Source of the DNA: Cyclobacteriaceae bacterium
GTDB taxonomy: Bacteria > Bacteroidota > Bacteroidia > Cytophagales > Cyclobacteriaceae
Reading direction: 5' to 3'
DNA length: 64,000 nt
Assembly: GCA_019694875.1 (NCBI GenBank)
Contig: JAIBBC010000001.1
Span: 1,495,501-1,559,500, forward strand
Part shown: positions 34,117 to 43,429 of the stretch, piece by piece
How the letters are laid out: the number at the start of each line of letters is the position of its first letter
Position numbering within the stretch: the first letter of the stretch is position 1
Notes under the pieces: model-generated
Database searches by the model: none
What the model was told of the DNA's origin: nothing
Seen by the model: the letters and a program-made list of their open reading frames with translations, nothing else
Made by a program: the position numbers and the translations under genes

Positions 34117-34147
34117 AATGATTTTGATAGAATCTGAAGTAATGCGA
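34117..34147. promoter_or_regulatory. shared 31-bp motif, copy A (upstream of HTH gene)
   Basis: AATGATTTTGA followed by GAATCTGAA aligns with the copies at 27,980 and 55,632 without gaps (23 of 31 bases match each). The octamer GAATGATT occurs at 34,116 and again at 34,146, 30 bases apart, which looks iteron-like. It reads opposite to the gene it precedes, as at the other sites. Confidence 0.6.
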
Positions 34148-34239
34148 ATGATTTGCTCAGGTCATTTGCTATTTGGTACAACCTAGTTGGAGCATCATTG
34201 ATTTGAAAGTCAGCGGAGTTTATCTACATTAAACAAGTG

Positions 34240-34288
34240 AGCCCATCTATACGCTTTGTACTCATTGTACAAAGTGTGTCGATGGGCT
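34240..34288. other. 22-bp near-perfect hairpin between divergent genes
   Basis: Arms AGCCCATC and GATGGGCT (outer) and CTTTGTAC and GTACAAAG (inner), joined by a middle segment of A-U and G-U pairs with one mismatch and closed by a 5-base loop. It is followed by TTGTGTATTTAT. It could be a terminator, an RNA leader structure or a recombination site. It lies about 100 bases before the AraC gene. Confidence 0.55.
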
Positions 34289-34384
34289 TTGTGTATTTAT
34301 AAGAGAGAACAAAAGTGACAAAGTTGGCTTATGCGGTAGGTAATTTGTTTTATGCAATCAGGATAAATTATGTGCATTGAGAGA

Positions 34385-35365
34385 ATGCAGGTGACGTCAA
34401 AAGAGTTTGGCCGACTATACTTTGAAGAAGTACCAACCGGAAGTAACTATGGACTTCGCTTGTGGTACGCTTCATATCCGTTAGGTGAAATTTTCTTCAA
34501 CGAAATACGCGAAGAGTATTTCAGTGTCTGGTATTTTCATTATAAGATGAAAGGTGCAGGTAGCATCAACATTCAGAATGAAGGTTCCTCGTCTATTGCT
34601 TTGTCGTTCACACTGAAAAAGAACATCCAGTTCGGGATCAAAAGTTTGGGTAGCGGACTAGCTAAGCGAAATCATTATAATCTTACCTATATCCCGGAAG
34701 TGAACTGTGATTATGATTTCAAGAAAGGGGAATATGCATTCTTTGGAGTTGAGTTTAGCGAAGCATATCTCAGTAGTCTGAGTTCAGATGATTCCGAAGC
34801 GTTCTCACAATTTATCAGAAACATAGTTGAACGAAGAGCGGCAAGCATTACTGCAGTTCAGCATGCGGCCACATCGAAGATGATGGATATTGTGGATGAT
34901 CTTTCAAATTTCCGAATCCCTGGAGAGATGAAGAAACTCTATATCAAATCAAGAGTTATGGATTTACTGAGATTATCGATCGAGAACATAATTTCGGAAG
35001 CCTCAAGAAATTCCGGAGACGTAGCTCCGGCTGATGAGAAAAAACTTTGCGACATCAAAACCTATCTTATTGAAAATCTTTTCAATCCTGGTACGCTGCC
35101 GGAAATTGCACATCGCTTTGGTATTAACGAGTTCAAACTTAAAGTGGGATTCAAAGCCCTCTTTCAAAGAAGCGTAATCGCATTTGTTCATGAAGAGCGA
35201 CTCAAACTTGCAAAGGCTAAGATCGGTGAAACCGGGTTACCTATGAAGATCATTGCGAATGAAGCGGGCTACAGAAACATTTCGAATTTCACAACTGCCT
35301 TTCGGAAGATGTTTGGATATCCACCCGGATACCTGAAGAGAATGCGTTTGAATGATGACGAATAA
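34385..35365 (+). CDS. AraC-family transcriptional regulator
   Basis: The C-terminal 100 residues are a double HTH of the AraC type: TLPEIAHRFGINEFKLKVGFKALFQRSVIAFV, then MKIIANEAGYRNISNFTTAFRKMFGYPPGYLK, whose second half is the AraC signature. The N-terminal 220 residues are an unassigned sensor region that resembles PchR-like regulators. It probably regulates the adjacent MauE-like gene or the facing Sus locus. The ATG at 34,385 is my choice; the frame also allows 34,370. Confidence 0.9.
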   Translation: MQVTSKEFGRLYFEEVPTGSNYGLRLWYASYPLGEIFFNEIREEYFSVWYFHYKMKGAGSINIQNEGSSSIALSFTLKKNIQFGIKSLGSGLAKRNHYNLTYIPEVNCDYDFKKGEYAFFGVEFSEAYLSSLSSDDSEAFSQFIRNIVERRAASITAVQHAATSKMMDIVDDLSNFRIPGEMKKLYIKSRVMDLLRLSIENIISEASRNSGDVAPADEKKLCDIKTYLIENLFNPGTLPEIAHRFGINEFKLKVGFKALFQRSVIAFVHEERLKLAKAKIGETGLPMKIIANEAGYRNISNFTTAFRKMFGYPPGYLKRMRLNDDE

Positions 35366-35518
35366 ACCCATATCCGATTTACATAATAGAAAGTACTTAT
35401 TGCATAAGCGTTACTGATGTATGTTTTCACATCTCCTACATTCCGCATAAAAGTTACTACCCCTTCCATAACTGTTGCCAGCTAGATTTACAACAAAGGC
35501 AGATGTTGTCGTTTATCT

Positions 35519-35947
35519 ATGATCCGTCAAAAGCAAACCTGGATTTCGCTGGCTTCAGCATTTTTGATTTTGCTGTTCACGTATGCAGCGTTAAGTAAAC
35601 TATTAGACTATCAAAGATTCTCAGGGCAGATAGAGTCATCATTATTGTTGAAGTACTGGGCAGGAGTACTTGCCTGGATGATTCCTGGAATTGAATTGTG
35701 TGTTGTAGTTCTTTTGATTGTTCCTTCTTGGCGGAGAATTGGATTTGTGTTTTCTGCATTACTGCTACTGATGTTTACAATTTACATAGCGATGATGCTC
35801 ATCTCATTCGATACCCTTCCGTGTTCATGTGGCGGAGTGTTTGAACGAATGTCATGGACGCAGCACCTTGCATTCAATATTGTATTCACTTTGATAGCCG
35901 TTGCTGGAATATTTGGCATGAGTAGGAAAAAGATCTTATCGCGATAG
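35519..35947 (+). CDS. MauE/DoxX-like redox membrane protein
   Basis: A 142-residue protein with four membrane helices (about 12-28, 45-70, 75-95, 115-135). The segment YAALSKLLDYQRF is typical of the MauE/DoxX-type family, and a CSCGG motif follows the third helix. Proteins of this family help form disulfides. It is followed after about 90 bases by a small secreted-type peptide gene, so it may serve that partner. Confidence 0.75.
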   Translation: MIRQKQTWISLASAFLILLFTYAALSKLLDYQRFSGQIESSLLLKYWAGVLAWMIPGIELCVVVLLIVPSWRRIGFVFSALLLLMFTIYIAMMLISFDTLPCSCGGVFERMSWTQHLAFNIVFTLIAVAGIFGMSRKKILSR

Positions 35948-36039
35948 AGCAGGAGAAGCCGAAAACCTGAAATAGAGTAGGCGAAAAGTCCTCCGAGACG
36001 GTTTGTTACTTTTTGAGTGTTAAAAAAGTATCAGCAACT

Positions 36040-36306
36040 ATGAGAAAAATCAAGTTGAATCTTATGCTTGTTGCACTGGTAGTTGGTGCAATGAGTGCTT
36101 TTGCTTTCAATGTACCGAAACCTCCGGTTCAATTGTTCGGACGTGTAACTGCTCCTAACGGAACATTCATCCGCTGGGAAGCTGTGTCAGCTTCGTACAG
36201 TTGCAACGCAGCTTCCGGGACGTGTACTGCACAATTGCAGAACAATGATCCAATGCTGGGTCAACCAATTTCCGGAACAGAGACATCAGGAAAGTACGTT
36301 CCTTAA
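36040..36306 (+). CDS. DUF6520-like small secreted peptide
   Basis: An 88-residue product with a signal peptide (residues 1-24, MRKIKLNLMLVALVVGAMSAFAF) and a short mature part that holds YSCNAASGTC, a pair of Cys ready for a disulfide. This is the layout of the DUF6520 family, small Bacteroidota proteins often beside MauE/DoxX genes. The ATG at 36,040 places the signal peptide at the very start. A bidirectional terminator follows. Confidence 0.7.
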   Translation: MRKIKLNLMLVALVVGAMSAFAFNVPKPPVQLFGRVTAPNGTFIRWEAVSASYSCNAASGTCTAQLQNNDPMLGQPISGTETSGKYVP

Positions 36307-36324
36307 TTTTCGGTTCCAAAGAAA

Positions 36325-36348
36325 AACCCCTCTCGGTCGAGAGGGGTT
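36325..36348. terminator. bidirectional terminator between convergent genes
   Basis: A strong stem (AACCCCTCTCG / CGAGAGGGGTT) with flanking A-run and T-run. It separates the DUF6520-like gene (plus) from the response regulator gene (minus), and serves both. Confidence 0.85.
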
Positions 36349-36356
36349 CTTTTTTA

Positions 36357-36752
36357 TCATCCATTGAAAATGGTCCTTAAATATTCGGGTGATAGTGGCT
36401 TGGCGAAAAAATGGTGAACACCCAGTAGCCTCGCCTTCTCCATGTCACCTGGATCATGCGATGATGTTACGAGCGCAACTGAAATGTATTTTTTATTCAC
36501 ACACTCCAATTCCTGAAATGCTTCCATAAAAGCAAATCCATCCATGACCGGCATGTGAAGGTCAAGCAGTATCACATCCAGTTTTTCACGAACGTTTTCA
36601 CAACAGAATTTGAGAATTCGCAGCGCTTCAAGTCCATTGAAAGCTTTGTATATGTGATTCGCTAATCCCATTGAAGTTATCAGCTGTTCATTAATGAAGT
36701 GATTGATTTTGTCATCGTCTACGAGGAGGATATTTTTTTTGAGTTCTTTCAT
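36357..36752 (-). CDS. stand-alone response regulator (CheY-like)
   Basis: A single receiver domain of 131 residues. LLVDDDKINHF holds the acidic pair, VILLDLHMPVMDGF the phosphorylatable Asp, VALVTSS the conserved Ser/Thr and FFAKPLS the Lys. No output domain. Its start overlaps the stop of the SusD gene by 4 bases, so it is co-transcribed with the Sus operon, an unusual linkage. Partner kinase not in the window. Confidence 0.92.
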   Translation of the reverse strand: MKELKKNILLVDDDKINHFINEQLITSMGLANHIYKAFNGLEALRILKFCCENVREKLDVILLDLHMPVMDGFAFMEAFQELECVNKKYISVALVTSSHDPGDMEKARLLGVHHFFAKPLSPEYLRTIFNG

Positions 36753-38098
36753 TCCTGTCGTGTGTTTTGAGGAATTTGACTGATAAGAATCTCATCTGGT
36801 GGAATGGGATACGTGTAACGCGGGTCATTGGGAGGCAGAGTGTATATGGATCCATTCAATGTTCGCGTGAGTGTGGTTGCAAAGGCAGTCTCTTTATTTA
36901 ATCTCCGTAGGTCAGACCAACGTGTATTTCTGAAAAGCAATTCCTTTCTTCGTTCGTTGAGAATAATCACTAGAGCCTCAGCTGCTGAACTGGCGGTAAC
37001 TGGCGAAAACGTACCAGACACAAATCGGTTTCGTAGTAGCAGGTTCAGATCGTCTAACGCTTTGTCTTTATCGCCCATGCGCGCGTAGCATTCGGCACGA
37101 TTCAGGTAAAGTTCGTCTGTGGCAATACCACTGAAGAGCCTGCTCGATCCCGTGTACCATCCTTTGAATATCGGTACGCCCCAGTCATTGTTTACAAAGA
37201 TTGTCTTTCTTAAATCATTGTTGTCATACGAAGCGTAGATATCTGCATTCACATATGCGTCTGTACGGATACCGTATGTAACCTGTGTGCTGTGCAAAAT
37301 AACCTCGTCATTGAATTGCACTATTGGCCGCGACTTTGATGGATCGAGCGAGTTGTAATCCATAAGACTACCCGTGATCGATAAGCAGGAATCAGAGTAT
37401 TCTTTCGCTTTTTCATAGTTCCGCATTACCAGATATACACGCGAGAGTAAGCCATAGGCGGCAGCCTGAGAAGGTCGTGTTTTGTAATCAGGTAGAAGTG
37501 GCAACAACGGAATGGATTCTTCTAAATCAGCAATCAGCCGATCGTAGCTTTCTTTGAGTGAAGCTCTGGTAATGGTTGCATTTACATCTGCCGTCAACCG
37601 GAGAGGAATTCCTAATTTTTCCTCTAGGTCACTGACATCGTAGGGCACTGCATAAACCTGGAGCAGATTGAAGAACGCCATCGACCGGAAGAACAAGGCG
37701 CTACCTTTTAGCGTATTCCATGTTTCTGTTTCTGCATCTGAGGGGTTGAGTTCTGTCAATCGTTCGAGTATCACATTGCAATAGAATACCTGTTTGTAAG
37801 GCGTGTTCCAGTCAATTCCAGTTTCTCCTTCGTAGATCTCAGCATTCCATGTATAGCCATTTCGTTCTACAGCCGTGTACAAGTACTCCCAATACATCTC
37901 TTCTATGGTATAGTCGTCAGAGCCGATGAACCCGAGACTGGGATCAATATTGAATGCATCTACATTGTTGTCGAGAAGCGATTGCAGATCTTTGTAAGTC
38001 GTAGGGATGATAATTGATTTGTCGGATTTCTTTTCAAGAAATTCATCACTGCAGGATGAAAAACAAATCAGTAGTACTAGTATTAAAATGCGTTTCAT
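36749..38098 (-). CDS. SusD/RagB-family nutrient-binding lipoprotein
   Basis: A 449-residue surface lipoprotein that pairs with the SusC transporter as its lid. The lipobox is LLICFSSCSD near residue 16, and the SusD pattern is seen in ELYLNRAECYARMGDKDKALDDLNLLLRNR and the C-terminal ERRKELLFRNTRWSDLRRL. I start it at the ATG at 38,098; the frame extends to 38,125, where it would overlap the SusC gene. It belongs to the SusC-SusD-response regulator operon. Confidence 0.93.
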   Translation of the reverse strand: MKRILILVLLICFSSCSDEFLEKKSDKSIIIPTTYKDLQSLLDNNVDAFNIDPSLGFIGSDDYTIEEMYWEYLYTAVERNGYTWNAEIYEGETGIDWNTPYKQVFYCNVILERLTELNPSDAETETWNTLKGSALFFRSMAFFNLLQVYAVPYDVSDLEEKLGIPLRLTADVNATITRASLKESYDRLIADLEESIPLLPLLPDYKTRPSQAAAYGLLSRVYLVMRNYEKAKEYSDSCLSITGSLMDYNSLDPSKSRPIVQFNDEVILHSTQVTYGIRTDAYVNADIYASYDNNDLRKTIFVNNDWGVPIFKGWYTGSSRLFSGIATDELYLNRAECYARMGDKDKALDDLNLLLRNRFVSGTFSPVTASSAAEALVIILNERRKELLFRNTRWSDLRRLNKETAFATTLTRTLNGSIYTLPPNDPRYTYPIPPDEILISQIPQNTRQE

Positions 38099-38114
38099 AA
38101 TTTTCTGATTTGGG

Positions 38115-41100
38115 TTAGAAGTCAACTTTCAATCCGATGGAATACGTTCTTAATGGTGGAGTGATCAGGTAGTCCGGATCAGGTACTTTGTCCGTTGCTT
38201 TCCAGAGTATGCCAATGTTATTCATGTATGCATACACTTGTGCTCGTTGAAAGGGGAGTTTCCCGAATGACGATTGATTAAGTGTGTAACTCAACTGAAT
38301 ATCCTGGAAGCGGATGTGATCTCCTTTCTCTGCGAGTGCATCGCTGAATAAATAGAACTGATCGCGATTGGCGTCAAACGTAGTGGGCAGGGAAGGAACA
38401 TCCGTGCGCATTTCGTCGCCGGGATTTTTCCATCTTTTGTAATAGTCACCATGCCCGCCAAGCCCGAGTGTATTGCTATACGAAATAGAGTTTCTCCGAA
38501 AATAATAGCCAAGACGATAACTGATGTTGAATGACAACGAAAGATTGCGCCACGAGAATGTATTTCGGATAGCCCCGAAATTAGTTGGCCTTGCCGACCC
38601 ATGATAGACAATCTCTTCGGGTTTAGTTGTCTGCGTGATCTGTAAATAATCTTTGCTGACTGCTCCTTCTACGTATCCTTGTGGATCTCCTGTTGTCGGA
38701 TCAAGTCCACCTGACTTATAGCTGTAGAGTCCGAAAAGGGTATTTCCTTCGCGTAGGTATCCGCCAGTGTATCCATAGTTCAACAGATACCAGGTGGTGG
38801 CTTCATCCTTATAGCTGGTGACTTTTAGTTTAGATGCGCTGATCAAAAAGTTTGTCTGCCATTTGAAAGCACCGTTAATATTATTTGTATTTAACGTAAT
38901 GTCGAATCCATTTCCGCGTGTACTCGCTGTGTTCCCTTTATATCGCGTGAGACCTGTTGATGGTGCGATAGGCGCAAAACCAATTAAGTCACTTCCGTTT
39001 TTCTGATAGTATTCGATGCTTCCAGTTACTATGTTTTTGACTACTTCAAAATCAAGACCGAGGTTAACAATTTGTATGCGCTCCCATTGTAAAGACGGGT
39101 TTGGTGGATTCATGATTCGGGCATAAGGCAAACCTGTGATGGAGTTGGTTCCAAAGGTTTGTGCAGTGGTGTAAGCCGTAACCGATTTATCGATGTTGCC
39201 ATTGTAACCGTAGGTTGCCCTCAGTTTCAGGTAAGGCAGGAACGATATTTTATAGAATGGTTCTTCGCTGATGTTCCACGATACTCCGGTTGACCACAGT
39301 GGAACACCTTTTTGATTTGCCTTAACACCAAACAGATTTGATTGATCCTTCCTTGCGCTGACGGATAATGTATAGCGTTGACGATAAGTATAGGCTGCGT
39401 TTCCGTAGTAGGAAAGAAAACGGTCTGTGAGATCGAACTGACCATCGTTGGATGGAATTCGGGCTTCTCCATACTGATAGTAGTATTGCTGAAAGAGTGT
39501 GGTATAGTCAACGGAAGAACTGTTTGCCAACTCATCATTGTACCCGTAGTAGCGATACCTTGTTCCAAGTGTTTTTACTTCTTTCACTTCATATCCGCCA
39601 ATAGCATTGATCTGATGGTTACCTAAAGTTTTACTGAAGTTGAGTTGTGCGCGGAGGTTGTTGCTGGAGGCTGCTTGATTATTTACATCCAGTATTCCTC
39701 CTTCAGGAATAGGCCTGGTGAGTAAGCCTGTTGCGCCTTCTTGCGTGTATTGGTTGACGAGGTTTCGAGCGAAATAACTCTGCTCAGAGTAATTGTTTCT
39801 CCCCTGGATATTGGAGTTCCAGAATTGATACAACACATCAGCTGATAATCCCGGAATGATCTGGTATCGAAGAGAAGTATTGATACGATAGTCGGTGTTT
39901 TTTGTGGTACGATCAATTTCATTCAACTCCTGCAATGGCCTGTACGACCAGTCGAGTAGCCCATTACTTTCGGCCTGTGCTTTGAAACTTTCGCGGTAGT
40001 CCTGTGTCACAGGAAGTGCATAGCCATTATTGTCGGCAAACCTTGCATAAGGATAAAGAGGATCGTACGTAGTCATCTTGAGAGCGTACGGGTCGATGCC
40101 GTTGTTCTGGTTGCTGGTTCGCGTATAGTACAAGTCTCCAGAAACAATAAACCTGTCTCGCAGTAGTGTCCATGTGTTTTTGGCGTTCAGTGTAAAACGA
40201 TCCATTTGGTTCCCAACCAGATTGCCCAGGTTCTTATCGTATCCTGCGGACAGAAAATATGTTTGCTGATTTGACCCACCACTGATATTAACAGCATATT
40301 GTTGGTTCACACTTTTCTGATATAAATATTTGCTGTAATCGTTGCGTACGTCACGCTGCTTTAGCGCATGGAGTTTTGTATCCAGTTCTTCAGGTGAAAG
40401 AAGTCCGTCACGATTTGCAATCAACAATTCCACTGCCGGAGTAATTGCGCGGTGAGCCAGCTGATTTTCTATGGATGTGTAGTATCCATTGCTGAACAAT
40501 TGTTTTTCCGTATCGATGTAATCCGAAGTGGACATTAAGGGAACGTAAAACGGATCGATCTTTTCCCCGACGGTGACATTTGAATTGAAGGTGATTTTTG
40601 GAGCATTTCGATTTGCTCCTTTTTTCATGGTGATAACGATTACTCCGTTACCTGCCCTTGCTCCCCAAATGGAAGCAGCGGCTGCGTCTCTCAATACGGT
40701 GATGCTCTCCACATCGTTTGGGTTAATGTTTGAGAGGTCACCATCATACGGAAAATTGTCGATCACAATGAGCGGATTTGCATTTGCAAACAATGTGCTT
40801 CTCCCACGAATGCTGATCGGATCAGTAGCCGAGCCACCTCGATTGAATATCAGGCCACTGGTTACATCCTCAAGCCTGTCGAGCACGTTTGTGCTTACCT
40901 TCCTGTTGATAAGTTCATTATCGGCTTTAACGAATGATCCGGTAGCGCGCTCCTTCGGTAGTTGTTCATAGCCGGTTGAGTAGATCATTACTTCGCTCAG
41001 GGTCGTGACGTCCTCTGTTAAGGAAATATTGATCACATTCTGATTGCCAACATTAATTTCCTGGCTGGTGTAACCGATAAAAGAAAATACCAGGACGTCT

Positions 41101-41297
41101 TTTTCACTTGCCAATATTGAGAAGTTTCCCGAAGCATCCGTGGAGACACCCTGCGTAGTGCCTTTCACGATCACGTTCACACCCGGTAGTGGTTGTTGAT
41201 CGGATGATGAAGTAACTTTTCCCTGAACCGTCCGCGACTGAGCAAACGAAGTCAGGTTGAGGACAATCATTAAGAGTACGAGTAGTCTTTGTCTCAT
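38115..41297 (-). CDS. SusC/RagA-family TonB-linked outer-membrane transporter
   Basis: A 1060-residue outer-membrane protein. A signal peptide (residues 1-19) is followed by a carboxypeptidase-like beta domain (VQGKVTSSSDQQPLPGVNVIVKGT), a plug domain (DVESITVLRDAAAASIWGARAGNGVI) and a long barrel that ends with an aromatic last strand (SIGLKVDF). The plug signature is diagnostic. It takes up a ligand passed by SusD; the ligand is not clear from these genes. Upstream lies the redoxin/TIGR03435 gene. Confidence 0.95.
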   Translation of the reverse strand: MRQRLLVLLMIVLNLTSFAQSRTVQGKVTSSSDQQPLPGVNVIVKGTTQGVSTDASGNFSILASEKDVLVFSFIGYTSQEINVGNQNVINISLTEDVTTLSEVMIYSTGYEQLPKERATGSFVKADNELINRKVSTNVLDRLEDVTSGLIFNRGGSATDPISIRGRSTLFANANPLIVIDNFPYDGDLSNINPNDVESITVLRDAAAASIWGARAGNGVIVITMKKGANRNAPKITFNSNVTVGEKIDPFYVPLMSTSDYIDTEKQLFSNGYYTSIENQLAHRAITPAVELLIANRDGLLSPEELDTKLHALKQRDVRNDYSKYLYQKSVNQQYAVNISGGSNQQTYFLSAGYDKNLGNLVGNQMDRFTLNAKNTWTLLRDRFIVSGDLYYTRTSNQNNGIDPYALKMTTYDPLYPYARFADNNGYALPVTQDYRESFKAQAESNGLLDWSYRPLQELNEIDRTTKNTDYRINTSLRYQIIPGLSADVLYQFWNSNIQGRNNYSEQSYFARNLVNQYTQEGATGLLTRPIPEGGILDVNNQAASSNNLRAQLNFSKTLGNHQINAIGGYEVKEVKTLGTRYRYYGYNDELANSSSVDYTTLFQQYYYQYGEARIPSNDGQFDLTDRFLSYYGNAAYTYRQRYTLSVSARKDQSNLFGVKANQKGVPLWSTGVSWNISEEPFYKISFLPYLKLRATYGYNGNIDKSVTAYTTAQTFGTNSITGLPYARIMNPPNPSLQWERIQIVNLGLDFEVVKNIVTGSIEYYQKNGSDLIGFAPIAPSTGLTRYKGNTASTRGNGFDITLNTNNINGAFKWQTNFLISASKLKVTSYKDEATTWYLLNYGYTGGYLREGNTLFGLYSYKSGGLDPTTGDPQGYVEGAVSKDYLQITQTTKPEEIVYHGSARPTNFGAIRNTFSWRNLSLSFNISYRLGYYFRRNSISYSNTLGLGGHGDYYKRWKNPGDEMRTDVPSLPTTFDANRDQFYLFSDALAEKGDHIRFQDIQLSYTLNQSSFGKLPFQRAQVYAYMNNIGILWKATDKVPDPDYLITPPLRTYSIGLKVDF

Positions 41298-41332
41298 AGT
41301 ATTGTAGGTTAGGTTAATGAATTGAAAATGCG

Positions 41333-42640
41333 TTAGGGCTGTTTGCGACTGTCGGTGATGACCAGTACTTCGATTTCATGTGTCCCCGGAACCAGATCGA
41401 GATCGTAGAGCGCCAGTGCTTTCCGGATAGACGAGAGATCACTCATGTCAGCATTCAGGTTCAGATCGACCGTGTTACTGTAGTTGGTCTGATCAATTAC
41501 GGGCTTTGACAGGTGCGCGAGATACTTTACGTTCAGCTGATAAATGAATGGTAAGAATTTATGATTGTGAACCTGTGCACCGAATGGTGTCACATCTGTT
41601 GAAGCGGCACCACCTGCCGATTTGATCTTATCGCGATTACTTGTCCGTACTAGTGCTAGGCAAGGAAATGTTCTTTTCTCGATCGATGCTTTGTACTGTG
41701 GAAACATCCGTGCAAGATCCTGTTGCATGATCTGCGCCTGCTGGCCATGCATGGAGGGCGGTACTATCAACTCGTAACCAAAGCCATGTTCGCCAAGCCA
41801 TTCGGAGTAACGTGCGCCGGTAAGACGTGAGTCGCAGCACGTTGTATCTTGCATTTCGAGCACGATGGTATTGTCACTGAAGATTCTTCCCTGAAGAGAA
41901 CCGTAAGCAATCTTGAACAGCGTTGAAATGCGCGTATTGGTCGCCACTACGCGATGACTTTTCCCTGGCTCAACCGGAAAAATTGTGAAACTGCTCGGAA
42001 GTCCTTCTATGAAGCCGGTGAATACAGACTGATAAACAATGTTCTTGTTCGGGATTTGTTTGTTATCTGCGATCAGTAATTGTTCCCGACTGTAAGGAAC
42101 TGATTTGTCGTTCTTTGTTTTTACTTCGAGCGATCCGGTATTGAGCAAGCGTTGAATGTTCTCGCGTGTTACATCTTCGTGGCCAGTAACAGCTTTGATT
42201 ATTCCTTCACTATCGATCCATACATAATGCGGGATGTAATGATGAGCAAATAGCGAACGCAGCACAGTATCGGACACAGCAATGGGCAGTGAGATAGGAA
42301 TACCTCTTTCTTTGAGTTTGCCCAGGAATTTTTCGACATCTGCTTTTGATTGATAGGTGACTGGAAGGAATTGAATTTGTTTACCAAACGCCCTTTGTAA
42401 AGAATCGGTCTTTGGCAACAACGATCCACATAGTGAACACCATGTTGCCATAAAATCAATGATGAGAAGTTTGCCTCGATAAGATGATAGTTGCGCTTTT
42501 CCATTAGGATGATTCATTACGTTGTAGATCATCAGGTCGGGTGCTTTATCACCGACAGAAAAAACGGGCGTGTTTTGTGATTGACTGTATGCGCTTGTGA
42601 AAAGGCATAGCAGTGCCATGAAGCACAATTTTCGTTTCAT
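41333..42640 (-). CDS. TlpA/redoxin + TIGR03435-like protein
   Basis: A 435-residue exported protein. Residues 1-20 are a signal peptide, 25-165 a thioredoxin/TlpA domain with the active site ATWCSLCGSLLPK, and the C-terminal half (about 200-430) resembles the TIGR03435/DUF3738 region. A Cys pair occurs in it (DTTCCDS). The gene begins the minus-strand run toward SusC and SusD and leaves a 35-base gap to SusC. It probably reduces or processes the ligand in the periplasm. Confidence 0.8.
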   Translation of the reverse strand: MKRKLCFMALLCLFTSAYSQSQNTPVFSVGDKAPDLMIYNVMNHPNGKAQLSSYRGKLLIIDFMATWCSLCGSLLPKTDSLQRAFGKQIQFLPVTYQSKADVEKFLGKLKERGIPISLPIAVSDTVLRSLFAHHYIPHYVWIDSEGIIKAVTGHEDVTRENIQRLLNTGSLEVKTKNDKSVPYSREQLLIADNKQIPNKNIVYQSVFTGFIEGLPSSFTIFPVEPGKSHRVVATNTRISTLFKIAYGSLQGRIFSDNTIVLEMQDTTCCDSRLTGARYSEWLGEHGFGYELIVPPSMHGQQAQIMQQDLARMFPQYKASIEKRTFPCLALVRTSNRDKIKSAGGAASTDVTPFGAQVHNHKFLPFIYQLNVKYLAHLSKPVIDQTNYSNTVDLNLNADMSDLSSIRKALALYDLDLVPGTHEIEVLVITDSRKQP

Positions 42641-42809
42641 GCTTGATAGAATTATGGTTTAGAAAAATTGAAACAAGAGAACCGGGCGACTCACGCGCAC
42701 TGAAGAGAATGCAGCGTTGTCAACCCGGCTGATGGACTCCATCTACTTTATTAACCTAAACGTCAGCTTGGAGGCCGTTTACAGTGGGTGAATATGTTGT
42801 CAGCGCGGG

Positions 42810-43073
42810 TCATGAAACTGTAATTTGACTTGACTCACTCGCCAATTCCTTTTGTAACTGCCGCTCATTCTCAATTACCTCTTCTTTGGTTTGTAAGTGA
42901 GACAGCAAGTTGTAGATGAGCTTTAAATCAGATTTAATTTCGGGACTGCAATTCCCGATTTCAACTCGGGCCAAGAGACTAAGAATGCCTTTTCGATATT
43001 CAGCTAGGTCACGTAGATTTCTACCGGGAAGGGTTACAATCAAGTGATTTTCTTGGGAATTATAACTGGTCAT
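42810..43073 (-). CDS. small hypothetical helical protein
   Basis: An 87-residue protein, helical with a Leu/Glu-rich C-terminal half (about 45-80) that suggests dimerisation. No family recognised. It is divergent from the Xre gene across 124 bases that contain repeated TTTGCAGA sites. It could be an accessory regulator of the CBASS-restriction operon or unrelated. Confidence 0.5.
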   Translation of the reverse strand: MTSYNSQENHLIVTLPGRNLRDLAEYRKGILSLLARVEIGNCSPEIKSDLKLIYNLLSHLQTKEEVIENERQLQKELASESSQITVS

Positions 43074-43082
43074 CTGAAATAT

Positions 43083-43163
43083 TTTGCAGAATATATGCTA
43101 ATATATACAGATAGTCTGCTAAAATCAACCACGTTAACCTGATTATCTTAAAAAATTTGCAGA
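43083..43163. promoter_or_regulatory. candidate operator half-sites for the Xre regulator
   Basis: Three related sites: TTTGCAGA (43,083-43,090), inverted TCTGCTAAA (43,115-43,123) and TTTGCAGA (43,156-43,163). They fill the gap between two divergent genes, 35 bases before the Xre start. AT-rich ATATATGCTAATATATAC lies between the first two. A site for the Xre protein is the simplest reading. Confidence 0.45.
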
Positions 43164-43197
43164 CATTCTTTAAATTGATTCAGAAAATCATCAAAAT

Positions 43198-43422
43198 ATG
43201 ACTAAACTGGGCGAATACCTGACCAAGAAATCTGTTAACAGGTCTATGGTAGCCAGAAAGACGGGGTTGAGCAATCAACGACTCGGTGAGCTTTCTTCAA
43301 AACCTTCAACTAAGCTACGTGCAGATGAGTTATACTTGATAGCTCTTGCCATTGGATCGGATCCCGGTGAACTACTCGAATATGTTTGCGGTCATTTGAC
43401 TCTGGAGAAGGACGAAGCATAG
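43198..43422 (+). CDS. Xre-family HTH regulator
   Basis: A 74-residue Cro/C1-type HTH: LTKKSVNRSMVARKTGLSNQRLGELSS, then LYLIALAIGSDPGELL. Small proteins of this kind control restriction or defence operons (controller proteins). It is the first gene of a plus-strand run that continues through SLATT, CD-NTase, HsdM, HsdS, an ATP-binding protein, HsdR and a metallopeptidase. Confidence 0.85.
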   Translation: MTKLGEYLTKKSVNRSMVARKTGLSNQRLGELSSKPSTKLRADELYLIALAIGSDPGELLEYVCGHLTLEKDEA

Positions 43423-43429
43423 AATCACT

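Noticed and set aside
43172..43200. Another copy of the shared 31-bp motif before the Xre gene
   Set aside because: GATTCA and AATCAT blocks are present but spacing differs and identity is low; probably chance in AT-rich sequence.
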